This document shows positions 51,913 to 60,008 of a stretch of 64,000 nt of DNA, piece by piece. The stretch is from UBA4660 sp034408895 (GTDB taxonomy: Bacteria; Bacteroidota; Bacteroidia; Flavobacteriales_D; Sanyastnellaceae). The stretch is from NCBI GenBank assembly GCA_034408895.1, contig JAWXCI010000034.1:5918-69917 (forward strand), in the 5' to 3' direction. The notes under the pieces are model-generated. The model searched no databases. It was not told the DNA's origin and saw nothing but the letters and a program-made list of their open reading frames with translations. Made by a program: the position numbers and the translations under genes. The first letter of the stretch is position 1. The number at the start of each line of letters is the position of its first letter.

Positions 51913-52512
51913 ATGGCCAATTCCAACCTCGTCACGCAACACTATTCCATCACCCGAAGTGCAAGGGAAAAGATGAATGGGCATCGCTCCGGTCTTATAT
52001 GGTTCACCGGTCTGTCCGGTTCGGGTAAGAGCACACTTGCAGGATTACTCGATGCACATCTTCACTCCCTCGGTATTCATACCTATGTTTTGGATGGAGA
52101 CAATGTGAGGCAGGGATTGAATAAAGACCTCGGATTTTCAATTGAAGATCGAAAAGAGAATCTGCGAAGAGTAGGCGAAGCAGCAAAGCTGATGGTGGAT
52201 GCAGGACTCGTGGTAATAGCAGCTTTCATATCACCGCTCCACAGTGAACGCATTATGATCCGAAACCTGTTCGACCCACAACAATTTTTTGAAGTCTATG
52301 TGGAATGCCCGTTGGAAGAATGCGAACATCGCGATGTAAAGGGACTCTATTCTAAAGCGCGAAAGGGCGAGCTAAAAAATTTCACAGGCATTGATTCACC
52401 TTATGATATTCCCGTTCAACCTGAACTGGTGCTTAACACGAAACACCTGAGCATTGATGAGTGCATGAAGATTTTAATGGAAAGTGTGAGTGCAATACAT
52501 CATAGGAATTAG
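51913..52512 (+). CDS. cysC: Adenylyl-sulfate kinase (APS kinase)
   Basis: A 199-residue kinase: P-loop IWFTGLSGSGKSTLAG, DGDNVRQGLNKDLGFSIEDRKENLRRVGEAAKLMVDAGLVVIAAFISP, then FEVYVECPLEECEHRDVKGLYSKARKGELKNFTGIDSPYDIP. It makes PAPS from APS. No cysD, cysN or PAPS reductase is nearby. Its position after two surface-carbohydrate-like genes suggests PAPS for sulfation of a glycan or lipid, but no sulfotransferase is in the window. The 51663-51912 gap contains a short protein-like remnant (TDTALVVVQYFDEHGGLQQL). Confidence 0.93.
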   Translation: MANSNLVTQHYSITRSAREKMNGHRSGLIWFTGLSGSGKSTLAGLLDAHLHSLGIHTYVLDGDNVRQGLNKDLGFSIEDRKENLRRVGEAAKLMVDAGLVVIAAFISPLHSERIMIRNLFDPQQFFEVYVECPLEECEHRDVKGLYSKARKGELKNFTGIDSPYDIPVQPELVLNTKHLSIDECMKILMESVSAIHHRN

Positions 52513-52536
52513 TGTAGTCAAATCTGTAGGAATAAA

Positions 52537-53919
52537 TCACTCCGCAGGAATTCCAGATTGATCCAATAGATAAACCAGCGAAGTCATTGAGGCTGCTCCC
52601 ATCAGCAATTCCCTCTTGTTCACGTTTTCAAAAACATCGTTGTTGGAATGATGATAATCGAAATAGCGTTGGTTGTCCACAGTTAATCCAAAGAGCGCGG
52701 TCTGATCATTTTTCAACGGGCCGATGTCCACTCCACTTCCGCCCCGTTTGAAAATGTGGATGTTGTATGGCTCCAGCAACGGACTCCAAGACTGGAATAA
52801 TTCAAACTGCTTATCAGTTCCCTGCAAACTGAATCCGCGCGGAGTGAAACCTCCCCCATCACTTTCTATGGCTGCCACATGATAAGTGCCGGAAGTTTTT
52901 GCAGAATCCGCATAAGCTATTCCGCCATCATTCCCGAATTCTTCGTTGATGAAAAGAACAACACGTATGGTGTGCCGCGGCTTGTATCCTATAGCTTTCA
53001 AAGTGCGCAACACTTCGATGGAGTGAACAATGCCTGCACCATCGTCCATTGCGCCTTCTCCAATGTCCCATGAATCGAGGTGGCCACCAACAACGATGTA
53101 CTTATCGGGAAATTCATTCCCCTTGATTTCACCAATCACATTCGCCTGCATCCTGCGCGGAAAAACCTCGCATGAAAGATTGATTGTGAACGTGAGCAAG
53201 GGATTTTCTTTTAGTGCAGCGCTTAGCGCACGGGCATCCACCACACTAAGTGCTGCAGCAGGAATTTGCGGAAGTGAATCATTGTAAACCGTTCCTCCTG
53301 TGTGAGGGTATTTATCTTCTGCTGTACTGAGCGAACGGATGATACATGCCGATGCACCCAGCCTCGCAGCTTCACTCGGCCCATGCCCGCGAATGTCCCA
53401 TGCGCCACCATAAGCAGCACCAGTGTTTATGGCCATCGCATCCATCGGTTTGTTAAGGAAGACAATTTTTCCCTCCACATCTTTCCGGTTTAGGGCTTTC
53501 AGTTCATCAAGATTTTTTGCCTCCACTATGGGTGCTGTGATTTCACCATAGGAACCAACAGAGCCACCCAGGGCAGTGAGTGCTACGTTGTACTTCTGAT
53601 CGCTGTAGGAAAAAAATCCGTATTCCGTTTTGCCGCGCACCCAGTTTGGAACTTCAACCGGCATCAGGTGAACATTGTCGAACTCATATTGTGTCAGTAG
53701 ATTTTTTCCCCATTCAATGGCTTTGTCTGCACCGGGAGATCCACCTAAACGGTGACCGATGTCTTTGCACAACACATGCAGATTTTCGTAAGCCTCGCCA
53801 TTGGCAAGTGCTTCCTTGTAAATGACATCAATCCATCTTGAATGAGTAGAATCAACTTGTGCAACCGAAAGTTGAGAATAGAGAGCGCTGCAAGTGATGA
53901 CGAAAAAAAGAATTCGCAT
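52537..53919 (-). CDS. Exported M28 family metallopeptidase (carboxypeptidase Q-like)
   Basis: A 460-residue secreted peptidase: signal MRILFFVITCSALYSQLSVAQ, a PA-domain insert (about 110-240, VEGKIVFLNKPMDAM with ARLGASACIIRSLS) and the M28 zinc core. Ligands appear in VVGGHLDSWDIGEGAMDDGAGI (His and bridging Asp), FINEEFGNDGG (Glu pair), AIESDGGG and YFDYHHSNNDVF (final His). It cleaves amino acids or dipeptides outside the cytoplasm. It is separated by 3 bp from the SDR gene upstream on the same strand. Confidence 0.92.
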   Translation of the reverse strand: MRILFFVITCSALYSQLSVAQVDSTHSRWIDVIYKEALANGEAYENLHVLCKDIGHRLGGSPGADKAIEWGKNLLTQYEFDNVHLMPVEVPNWVRGKTEYGFFSYSDQKYNVALTALGGSVGSYGEITAPIVEAKNLDELKALNRKDVEGKIVFLNKPMDAMAINTGAAYGGAWDIRGHGPSEAARLGASACIIRSLSTAEDKYPHTGGTVYNDSLPQIPAAALSVVDARALSAALKENPLLTFTINLSCEVFPRRMQANVIGEIKGNEFPDKYIVVGGHLDSWDIGEGAMDDGAGIVHSIEVLRTLKAIGYKPRHTIRVVLFINEEFGNDGGIAYADSAKTSGTYHVAAIESDGGGFTPRGFSLQGTDKQFELFQSWSPLLEPYNIHIFKRGGSGVDIGPLKNDQTALFGLTVDNQRYFDYHHSNNDVFENVNKRELLMGAASMTSLVYLLDQSGIPAE

Positions 53920-53922
53920 ATT

Positions 53923-54687
53923 TCAAATCATAAAAGAACCGTTGTTAATGTCTATACCCTGCCCGGTAATAGATGTCTGCTGATTGGTAAGTAAAAACTT
54001 TACCAGAGTAGCCACTTCATCAGGCGATGAAATTTTGTTGAGCGGAACAAGCGATGCTTGTTTGCTCAAACTTTCTTCGTAAGAAATGTTTTCGCGGTCG
54101 GCAAGTTTTTGTATTCCGGCCTTTGCCATTTCAGTTTCTACCCAACCTGGACAAATGGCGTTTACCAGAATTTTATCCGGTGCAAGTTCAAGTGCAAGCG
54201 CGCGTGTGAGGCCGAGTAAACCTGTTTTTGTAGTGCAGTATGCAGTGTAGTTCGCAACACCAAATCGTGCGAGGCAAGATGAAGTGATCACAATGTTGCG
54301 CCAGAGTTCAGTGCTCTTCACCAGGTGCGGTAATGTTTCCATGATGCTCACGTAAGTGCCGGTGAGGTTGATGCTCAACACCTCCTCCCACCAGTCCTTT
54401 GGACCATAATGGTTTTCGCCTCCAACGCCCGCATTTGCAAAAAGTCCGCTGATGTTCAAATCAGGCGCATTGATTTCTGCATAAAGTTTTTTCCACGCAT
54501 CGGCACCGCGTATGTCAATGCCCGCGCTGAAATGTTGACCTGGATTTTTACAAAGTGAAATAGTTTCGCTAAGCGGTTCTTTTTTCCTGCCCGCGAGAAC
54601 CAGATGCACATCATCATCCTGCGACAACAGGATGGCAGTTGCCCGACCCATGCCTGAACCCGCACCTGTTATCACAAAAGTTTTCAC
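53923..54687 (-). CDS. SDR family NAD(P)-dependent oxidoreductase
   Basis: A 254-residue short-chain dehydrogenase: cofactor motif FVITGAGSGMGRA, NAG motif LFANAGVGG, catalytic Ser in IVITSSCLARFG, Tyr-xxx-Lys in YTAYCTTKTGLLGLTRALALELAP, and NAICPGWVETEMA. Substrate unknown. GTG 54687 is preferred as start because it places the cofactor motif at residue 5 as usual; an ATG at 54732 would add 15 residues. It is divergent from the nitroreductase gene. Confidence 0.88.
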   Translation of the reverse strand: MKTFVITGAGSGMGRATAILLSQDDDVHLVLAGRKKEPLSETISLCKNPGQHFSAGIDIRGADAWKKLYAEINAPDLNISGLFANAGVGGENHYGPKDWWEEVLSINLTGTYVSIMETLPHLVKSTELWRNIVITSSCLARFGVANYTAYCTTKTGLLGLTRALALELAPDKILVNAICPGWVETEMAKAGIQKLADRENISYEESLSKQASLVPLNKISSPDEVATLVKFLLTNQQTSITGQGIDINNGSFMI

Positions 54688-54779
54688 TTGTTGAAGAAAA
54701 ATGGATTGCTTCAAAAATAATCTACTTCGCATTGAAATGATGGTGAGGCTAGTTTTGACCACCAACAACATTGCAAAGC

Positions 54780-55367
54780 ATGAAATACAACCTGAGTGAA
54801 ATCACTGATCTTATCCGGAACCGCAGGACGGTGATGCCTGAAAATTATTCCACACGAAAAGTGCATCGCGAGATAGTTGAACTTGTACTCACCAATGCAA
54901 CATGGGCGCCCACTCACGGCATGACACAACCGTGGCGTTTCAAAGTTTTTATGGAAGATGGTTTGAAAAAACTTGCAGAAAAACTTCCTGAACTTTATCA
55001 AAAGCATACTCAGGCTGAACAGTTCAAGCCAATGAAGCATGAGCGTTTCCGCAATCGTGCTCAGAGCGTTTCCGTGATGATTGCTATTTGCATGGAGCGC
55101 GATCCCACCGGAAAAATTGCGGTGATTGAAGAAGTGGAAGCAGTTGCCTGCGCTATTCAAAACATGATGCTCACCTGCACCGCCTATGGACTTGGTTCTT
55201 TCTGGAGTACACCTCAATTCATTTATACAAACGACATGAATGAATTCCTGGGACTTGGTGAACAAGACAAATGCCTCGGATTCTTTTTTATGGGCTATAC
55301 AGATTCGGATTGGCCGAAGAGTCATAGGAAGCCGCTGGAGTATGTGGCGGATTTTATTCTGGAATAG
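54780..55367 (+). CDS. Nitroreductase family protein
   Basis: A 195-residue FMN enzyme: LIRNRRTVMPENYSTRKVHREIVELVLTNATWAPTHGMTQPWRFKVF, VEAVACAIQNMMLTCTAYGLGSFWST and LGFFFMGYTDSDWPKSHRKPLEYV. The pattern matches the small nitroreductase group close to YdjA. It reduces nitro or quinone compounds with NAD(P)H, or acts on unknown substrates. It is divergent from the SDR gene with about 90 bp between starts. Confidence 0.88.
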   Translation: MKYNLSEITDLIRNRRTVMPENYSTRKVHREIVELVLTNATWAPTHGMTQPWRFKVFMEDGLKKLAEKLPELYQKHTQAEQFKPMKHERFRNRAQSVSVMIAICMERDPTGKIAVIEEVEAVACAIQNMMLTCTAYGLGSFWSTPQFIYTNDMNEFLGLGEQDKCLGFFFMGYTDSDWPKSHRKPLEYVADFILE

Positions 55368-55476
55368 AAGATATTAAGAAAGACAGTTTGTTTTTCGCCA
55401 CCCACCGATTCCAAAAACAACCAACGCAGAAGGGCAGCACGGCTATGTTTGTCGCAAAAAAAACATCCTTACCACC

Positions 55477-56904
55477 ATGTCACGGTTTCTTGCTTTGATA
55501 ATTCTTGCAGTACCTGTCTCGCTTTGCGCACAGGAAACGTGGACACTTCAACGCTGCATTGACCATGCCTACTCACAGAACTTAACCATCAAGCAAAGTG
55601 AATTGAACGTTCAGCTTTCTGCACTAAATAAAAAAGCTGCTGTGGGGCGAATGTTGCCCAGCCTGAACGGAAGCGCCACGCACGGTTACAACTGGGGCCA
55701 AACCATTGACCCTTTCACCAACTCTTTCGCCACGGAACGAATTCGCAGCAACAGTTTCGGTTTGCAAACCGGTGTAAATCTGTTCAACGGATTCCAGTTG
55801 CAGAATGGATTGAAGCAGGCAGAAACGGATGTGGAAATATCACAAGCCAATCTAGAAAAAGTGAGGAATGATATTGCACTGAATGTGGCGGCATCATTCC
55901 TCAACATTTTACTGAACCGCGAATTGGTTTCCATTGCACAGCGAAATCTTGAAGCCACAACCGGGCAGGTGTCGCGCGTGCAAAAACTGGTGAATGCCGG
56001 AGCCTTGCCGCAGGGAAGTTTAGATGAAATAAATGCACAACGTGCCACTGATGAAGCGAATGTTGTTGCTGCACAAAACGCGGTTGATATAGCTGAACTC
56101 ACCCTCGTGCAAATGCTTCAACTGACAGAGCAGGAATCATCATCGTTCGAAATTTCTGTTCCGCAAATCAGCGATGCAGAGAGTGTGCAACTTCCGCCCG
56201 ATGCTCAAGCCGCCATTCAACATGCACTCAATAATTTTCCTGAAGTGAAGAGTGCGGAAGCAAATCTTGAAAGTGCCGAGATAGGATTAGATGTTGCCCG
56301 CGGAATGCAGTATCCAAGACTTGATGCAAGTTTCAGTTACGGAACAGGGTACAGTGGCGCTGCGAAACAAGGTATCGGAGATATACAGTTGGGTGAACCT
56401 TTCCCCATCGGATATGTGGATGGCAGTTTTACACCGGTGTACACTCAACAATTTACTTACCTGGATTACGAAACAATCCCTTTCGAAAGACAGGTGGAAA
56501 ACAATACCAACCAGAGTTTGTTCTTCTCGTTGCAGATTCCGATTTTTAATGGCTTCAGTACAAACACCGGCATCCAACGTGCGAAAATCAATACACTGAG
56601 TTCCGGCTATCAACTGGAACAAACCAAACAACAACTGACACAAACAGTGGAGCTTGCTTATGCCGATGCAAAGGCTGCACTTTCGAATTACGAAGCAAAC
56701 GTTATTGCCGAAGCAGCCGCACAAAAAGCATTTGACTATGCGGAGGCAAGGTTCAATGCGGGTGCCATCAACAGCACGGAATACAATGATGCCCGCGCAC
56801 GTCTTGACAATGCAAAAGCAAACGTGCTGCGCATGAAGTACGATTTTGTTTTCAAGTCGAAAGTCCTGGACTTCTACCAGGGAAAAGTGATAACCCTCAA
56901 CTGA
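55477..56904 (+). CDS. TolC family outer-membrane efflux protein (second)
   Basis: A 475-residue protein: signal (LALIILAVPVSLCAQ), then ETWTLQRCIDHAYSQNLTIKQSELNVQLS, and two OEP repeats with long helices (VRNDIALNVAASFLNILLNRELVSIAQRNLEATTGQVSRVQKLVNAGALPQGSLDE; later QTVELAYADAKAALSNYEANVIAEAAAQKAFDYAEARFNAGAINSTEYNDARARL). It pairs with the adaptor starting 1 bp after its stop. The MacB-type permease expected for this pair is not encoded next. Confidence 0.92.
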   Translation: MSRFLALIILAVPVSLCAQETWTLQRCIDHAYSQNLTIKQSELNVQLSALNKKAAVGRMLPSLNGSATHGYNWGQTIDPFTNSFATERIRSNSFGLQTGVNLFNGFQLQNGLKQAETDVEISQANLEKVRNDIALNVAASFLNILLNRELVSIAQRNLEATTGQVSRVQKLVNAGALPQGSLDEINAQRATDEANVVAAQNAVDIAELTLVQMLQLTEQESSSFEISVPQISDAESVQLPPDAQAAIQHALNNFPEVKSAEANLESAEIGLDVARGMQYPRLDASFSYGTGYSGAAKQGIGDIQLGEPFPIGYVDGSFTPVYTQQFTYLDYETIPFERQVENNTNQSLFFSLQIPIFNGFSTNTGIQRAKINTLSSGYQLEQTKQQLTQTVELAYADAKAALSNYEANVIAEAAAQKAFDYAEARFNAGAINSTEYNDARARLDNAKANVLRMKYDFVFKSKVLDFYQGKVITLN

Positions 56905-56905
56905 C

Positions 56906-58267
56906 ATGAATAAGACCTGGAAAATCATTCTGATCCTGCTGGCAGCAGTAATAGTGCTGGCAGTTTTTGCCCGATCTTGCGGAGGCGACCGCGATGTAAA
57001 AGCGGTGCAGGTAGAAGAAGCACAACTGCGTTCCATTGTTGAAACTGTTTCAGCAAGCGGAAAAATCCAGCCTGAAACCGAAGTGAAAATCCAGTCGGAA
57101 GTTTCAGGGCAAATAATTGAACTCCCGGTAAAGGAAGGAGACCTCGTGGAGAAGGGACAAATGCTTGTGAAAATAAATCCCGACATCTACAATCAGGCAT
57201 TGAACCGTGCCGAAGCTGCTCTCAACTCAGCGCGCAGTGCATTGGCAAGTGCCAAGGCAAGACTGGCACAAGCAGAAGCGCAATCAAAAAGCGCAGACCT
57301 GGCTTTCCAGCGCAGCAAGAAACTGAAGGATGAAGGCGCCATTTCAGCAGCAGAGTTTGAGAATGCCACTAGCACATGGGAAACTTCCACAGCGGAAGTA
57401 ACCGCATCGAAGGAAAGCATCCATGCTGCGGAGTTCAACATTGCAAGTGCACAGGCATCGCGCACCGAAGCAGGCGACAACCTGAGCAGGACAACTATCA
57501 CTGCACCCATGAGCGGAACTGTGACGGCCCTCGCCAAAGAAGTGGGTGAAAGTGTGCTCGGCAATTCCATGATGGCAGGAGATGTCATCATGCGTGTTTC
57601 CGCACTCAATGCAATGGAAGTAAATGTGGAAGTGAACGAGAGTGACATCGTGCGTGTGTCGGTGGGCGATACGGCAACAGTGGAAGTGGATTCTTACCAG
57701 GACGATAAGTTCAAAGGAGTGGTAACGGAAATAGGTAACACCGCATTGAACCAGATGTCCATCACATCATCCACAGACCAGGTAACGAATTTCAGCGTGA
57801 AGATTCGTGTACTTCCGGAATCTTATACCGAATTGGTGAAAGACAAAACTGCTGGATATTCCCCCTTCAGGCCTGGCATGAGTGCCACAGTGGATATCCA
57901 GACCGACCGTTCGGAAAATGTATTGACTGTTCCACTCAAGTCAGTGACCTCACGGGAGGACACTACATCAGCAAGCGCCATGGAACAGATTCGCAGGAAG
58001 GCCGAAGAGGAAAAAACATCAGCCAACAAAAAACCGGACGAACCTTATATCGTAGTGTTTGTGGTGAATGAAACCAAAGGCGAAGTGGAAGTGCGCGCAG
58101 TGAAAACAGGAGTGCAGGACGATGAGTTCATTTACATTAAAGAGGGATTGAAGTCGGGAGAAAAAGTGGTGTCGGGTCCTTACGAAGAAGTGGCGCGTAA
58201 ACTGAAACCAAAGGACAAAGTGCGCATCACCAGCAAGGATGAAGATGAGGAAAAGAAAGAAGAATAA
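56906..58267 (+). CDS. Efflux periplasmic adaptor (MacA-like, HlyD family)
   Basis: A 453-residue adaptor with an N-terminal membrane anchor (IILILLAAVIVLAVFARSCGG). Lipoyl halves are ETEVKIQSEVSGQIIELPVKEGDLVEKGQMLVKINPD and NLSRTTITAPMSGTVTALAKEVGESVLG. Between them is an alanine-rich helical hairpin (LNRAEAALNSARSALASAKARLAQAEAQSKSADLAFQRSK). The C-terminal 30 residues are highly charged (KLKPKDKVRITSKDEDEEKKEE). It should bridge a MacB-type ABC or RND permease to TolC. The permease gene is missing here; tsaB begins on its stop (TAATG). Confidence 0.9.
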   Translation: MNKTWKIILILLAAVIVLAVFARSCGGDRDVKAVQVEEAQLRSIVETVSASGKIQPETEVKIQSEVSGQIIELPVKEGDLVEKGQMLVKINPDIYNQALNRAEAALNSARSALASAKARLAQAEAQSKSADLAFQRSKKLKDEGAISAAEFENATSTWETSTAEVTASKESIHAAEFNIASAQASRTEAGDNLSRTTITAPMSGTVTALAKEVGESVLGNSMMAGDVIMRVSALNAMEVNVEVNESDIVRVSVGDTATVEVDSYQDDKFKGVVTEIGNTALNQMSITSSTDQVTNFSVKIRVLPESYTELVKDKTAGYSPFRPGMSATVDIQTDRSENVLTVPLKSVTSREDTTSASAMEQIRRKAEEEKTSANKKPDEPYIVVFVVNETKGEVEVRAVKTGVQDDEFIYIKEGLKSGEKVVSGPYEEVARKLKPKDKVRITSKDEDEEKKEE

Positions 58268-58995
58268 TGGCGCTCATTCTGTCCATTGAAACTTCTACGC
58301 GCAATTGTTCAGTGGCGCTGGCACGTAACGGAGAATTGCTTGCGCTCAAAGAACACGCTGAAGATTCTTACACCCATGCCGAAGAACTTCATCCCTTTAT
58401 CCAACATGTTTTGCAATCCGCTTCTTGTTCACTCAACCAACTGGATGCAGTTGCTGTGAGCAAAGGCCCCGGTTCTTACACAGGTTTGCGCATAGGAGTA
58501 TCGGCAGCAAAAGGATTGTGTTATGCGCTCAACATTCCCCTTCTTGCTATTGATTCACTTTCTGTTTTGTTTAACCTCACCCTGGCCCTCTCTAAAGGTG
58601 AGGGAAGAAAGAGCCTCACCCCTACCCTCTCCAAGGGAGAGGGAGAGGATTTCGATTTCATTGTACCGATGATTGACGCACGCAGGATGGAAGTTTACAC
58701 CACCACTTTCACACCGTCAGCAGAAATGATTTCACCGATTGATGCAAAAATCATTGATGAAAATTTCTTCCTCCCATTTCAAAACAAGCGCATTGGATTG
58801 TGTGGCGATGGTGCCGAAAAGTGCAGGCCGTTTCTAAACGATGGTCATAAAATTCTTCCCATCATTTTTCCATCAGCTTTGGGGATGATTGAGTTTGCAG
58901 AAAAGGCTTTTGCGAAAAAGCAATTCGAAGACACCGCTTATTTCGAACCTTTTTATCTGAAGGATTTTTTGCCGGGGAAGGTGAAGACTCAATAA
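58267..58995 (+). CDS. tsaB: tRNA threonylcarbamoyladenosine biosynthesis protein TsaB, with repeat insertion
   Basis: A 242-residue TsaB: ILSIETSTRNCSVALARNG, HAEELHPFIQHVL, LDAVAVSKGPGSYTGLRIGVSAAKGLCYALNIPLLAIDSLSVL and IVPMIDARRMEVYTTTF. It works with TsaD and TsaE to make t6A37 in ANN-reading tRNAs. Residues about 104-128 (LTLALSKGEGRKSLTPTLSKGEG) are not part of the family: they are a translated intergenic hairpin repeat inserted in frame between the two halves, at a loop. The protein is probably still active. The start overlaps the adaptor stop by 1 bp. Confidence 0.93.
   Translation: MALILSIETSTRNCSVALARNGELLALKEHAEDSYTHAEELHPFIQHVLQSASCSLNQLDAVAVSKGPGSYTGLRIGVSAAKGLCYALNIPLLAIDSLSVLFNLTLALSKGEGRKSLTPTLSKGEGEDFDFIVPMIDARRMEVYTTTFTPSAEMISPIDAKIIDENFFLPFQNKRIGLCGDGAEKCRPFLNDGHKILPIIFPSALGMIEFAEKAFAKKQFEDTAYFEPFYLKDFLPGKVKTQ
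58570..58648. repeat. Hairpin repeat inserted in frame in tsaB
   Basis: Two adjacent dyads: CCTCACC (58575-58581) with GGTGAGG (58597-58603), and CCCTCTCC (58625-58632) with GGAGAGGG (58636-58643). The wording CCCTCACC...CCCTCTCC..GGGAGAGGG is that of a common bacterial intergenic repeat. Length and frame leave tsaB open. Confidence 0.8.
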
Positions 58996-59243
58996 AATAA
59001 GGTGTGGAAACAATCCCAACTCTTTAAGGCTATCAAAGTTGAAGTGTCCGTTTTAAAGGCATCTATGAAAACCTTGTGCATAAATCCCGGCATAAAAACT
59101 TGCAAAAGGGTGGGTGAATTTTGAATGAAGTGAAATCCTCAATTCGGGGGGTTGGCACTGGCGAAACTGAATCATGTAACGTAACAGAATAGCACCCTTC
59201 GATACTACATAATGCCATTTCGCCCGTGCGCCATTATTCCAGC

Positions 59244-59260
59244 GTGAACTCTTGGTGAAC
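59244..59260 (+). promoter_or_regulatory. Tandem GTGAAC box before the response regulator gene
   Basis: GTGAAC at 59244 and again at 59255, exactly 11 bp apart, as in OmpR/PhoB-type direct-repeat sites. A -7-like TACCTTCG lies at 59270-59277. The same TGAACTCTnnGTGAAC text occurs at 61570-61585. Confidence 0.5.
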
Positions 59261-59269
59261 AATCGAAAA

Positions 59270-59277
59270 TACCTTCG
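59270..59277 (+). promoter_or_regulatory. -7 promoter box for the two-component operon
   Basis: TACCTTCG followed by CGCGG, 20 bp before the ATG at 59298, fits the local TAnnTTYG pattern. The tandem box ends 9 bp upstream, a place suited to activation. The rest of 58996-59243 shows no gene. Confidence 0.4.
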
Positions 59278-59297
59278 CGCGGAATTCAATTGTGCAC

Positions 59298-60008
59298 ATG
59301 GAATCAATTCTTGTAATCGAAGACGACCAATATATTGTTGACCTGGTGAAAATCCACCTGCGCGATTTGGGTTACGCAGTGGAACACGCTGCAACAGGAC
59401 CAGAGGGTTTGGAATTGGCGAAGAAAAACAACAGCGCACTTATTGTTCTTGATGTCATGTTGCCCGGGTTAGACGGAATCCAGTTGTGCCAGCGCATTCG
59501 CGCATTAGATATTGATACTCCAATCCTCATGCTCACCGCAAAAAGCGAAGAGTTCGACAAAGTGATGGGACTGGAATCCGGAGCTGATGATTACCTGACC
59601 AAACCATTTGGTGTGCGCGAATTCATAGCGCGGGTAAAAGCGATTCTCAGACGCGAACAACGCAAAGCAAAATCGCCATCGGGAGCAGAGGGCGTGCTGA
59701 AACGCTATGGTGAACTTGTGATTGACGTAACGAAGCGAAAAGTTTTTGTAGAAGAAAAACGAATCACACTCACTCCGAAAGAGTATGACCTTCTCGTATT
59801 ACTCGCTCAAAATGCAGGCAGGCATTTTTCACGGGAACAATTACTGGAACAGGTTTGGGGTTACGAATTCAGTGGCTACGAACACACCGTGAGTTCACAC
59901 GTCAACCGCCTTCGCACTAAAATCGAAACCGAACTTTCCAATCCAAAATACATCCTCACTTCATGGGGCGTAGGCTATCACTTCAATGATGAACTACCTG
60001 TAAACTGA
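59298..60008 (+). CDS. OmpR/PhoB family response regulator
   Basis: A 236-residue regulator. Receiver domain: acidic pair in LVIEDDQYI, phospho-acceptor Asp52 in LIVLDVMLPGLDG, LTAKS and KPFGVREF with the conserved Lys. C-terminal winged helix: LTPKEYDLLVLLAQNAGRHFSREQLLEQVWGYEFSGYEHTVSSHVNRLRTKIE, then YILTSWGVGYHF. ATG 59298 is preferred to GTG 59292. Its stop overlaps the start of the sensor kinase gene (TGATG). The tandem TGAAC box upstream suggests autoregulation. Confidence 0.93.
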   Translation: MESILVIEDDQYIVDLVKIHLRDLGYAVEHAATGPEGLELAKKNNSALIVLDVMLPGLDGIQLCQRIRALDIDTPILMLTAKSEEFDKVMGLESGADDYLTKPFGVREFIARVKAILRREQRKAKSPSGAEGVLKRYGELVIDVTKRKVFVEEKRITLTPKEYDLLVLLAQNAGRHFSREQLLEQVWGYEFSGYEHTVSSHVNRLRTKIETELSNPKYILTSWGVGYHFNDELPVN

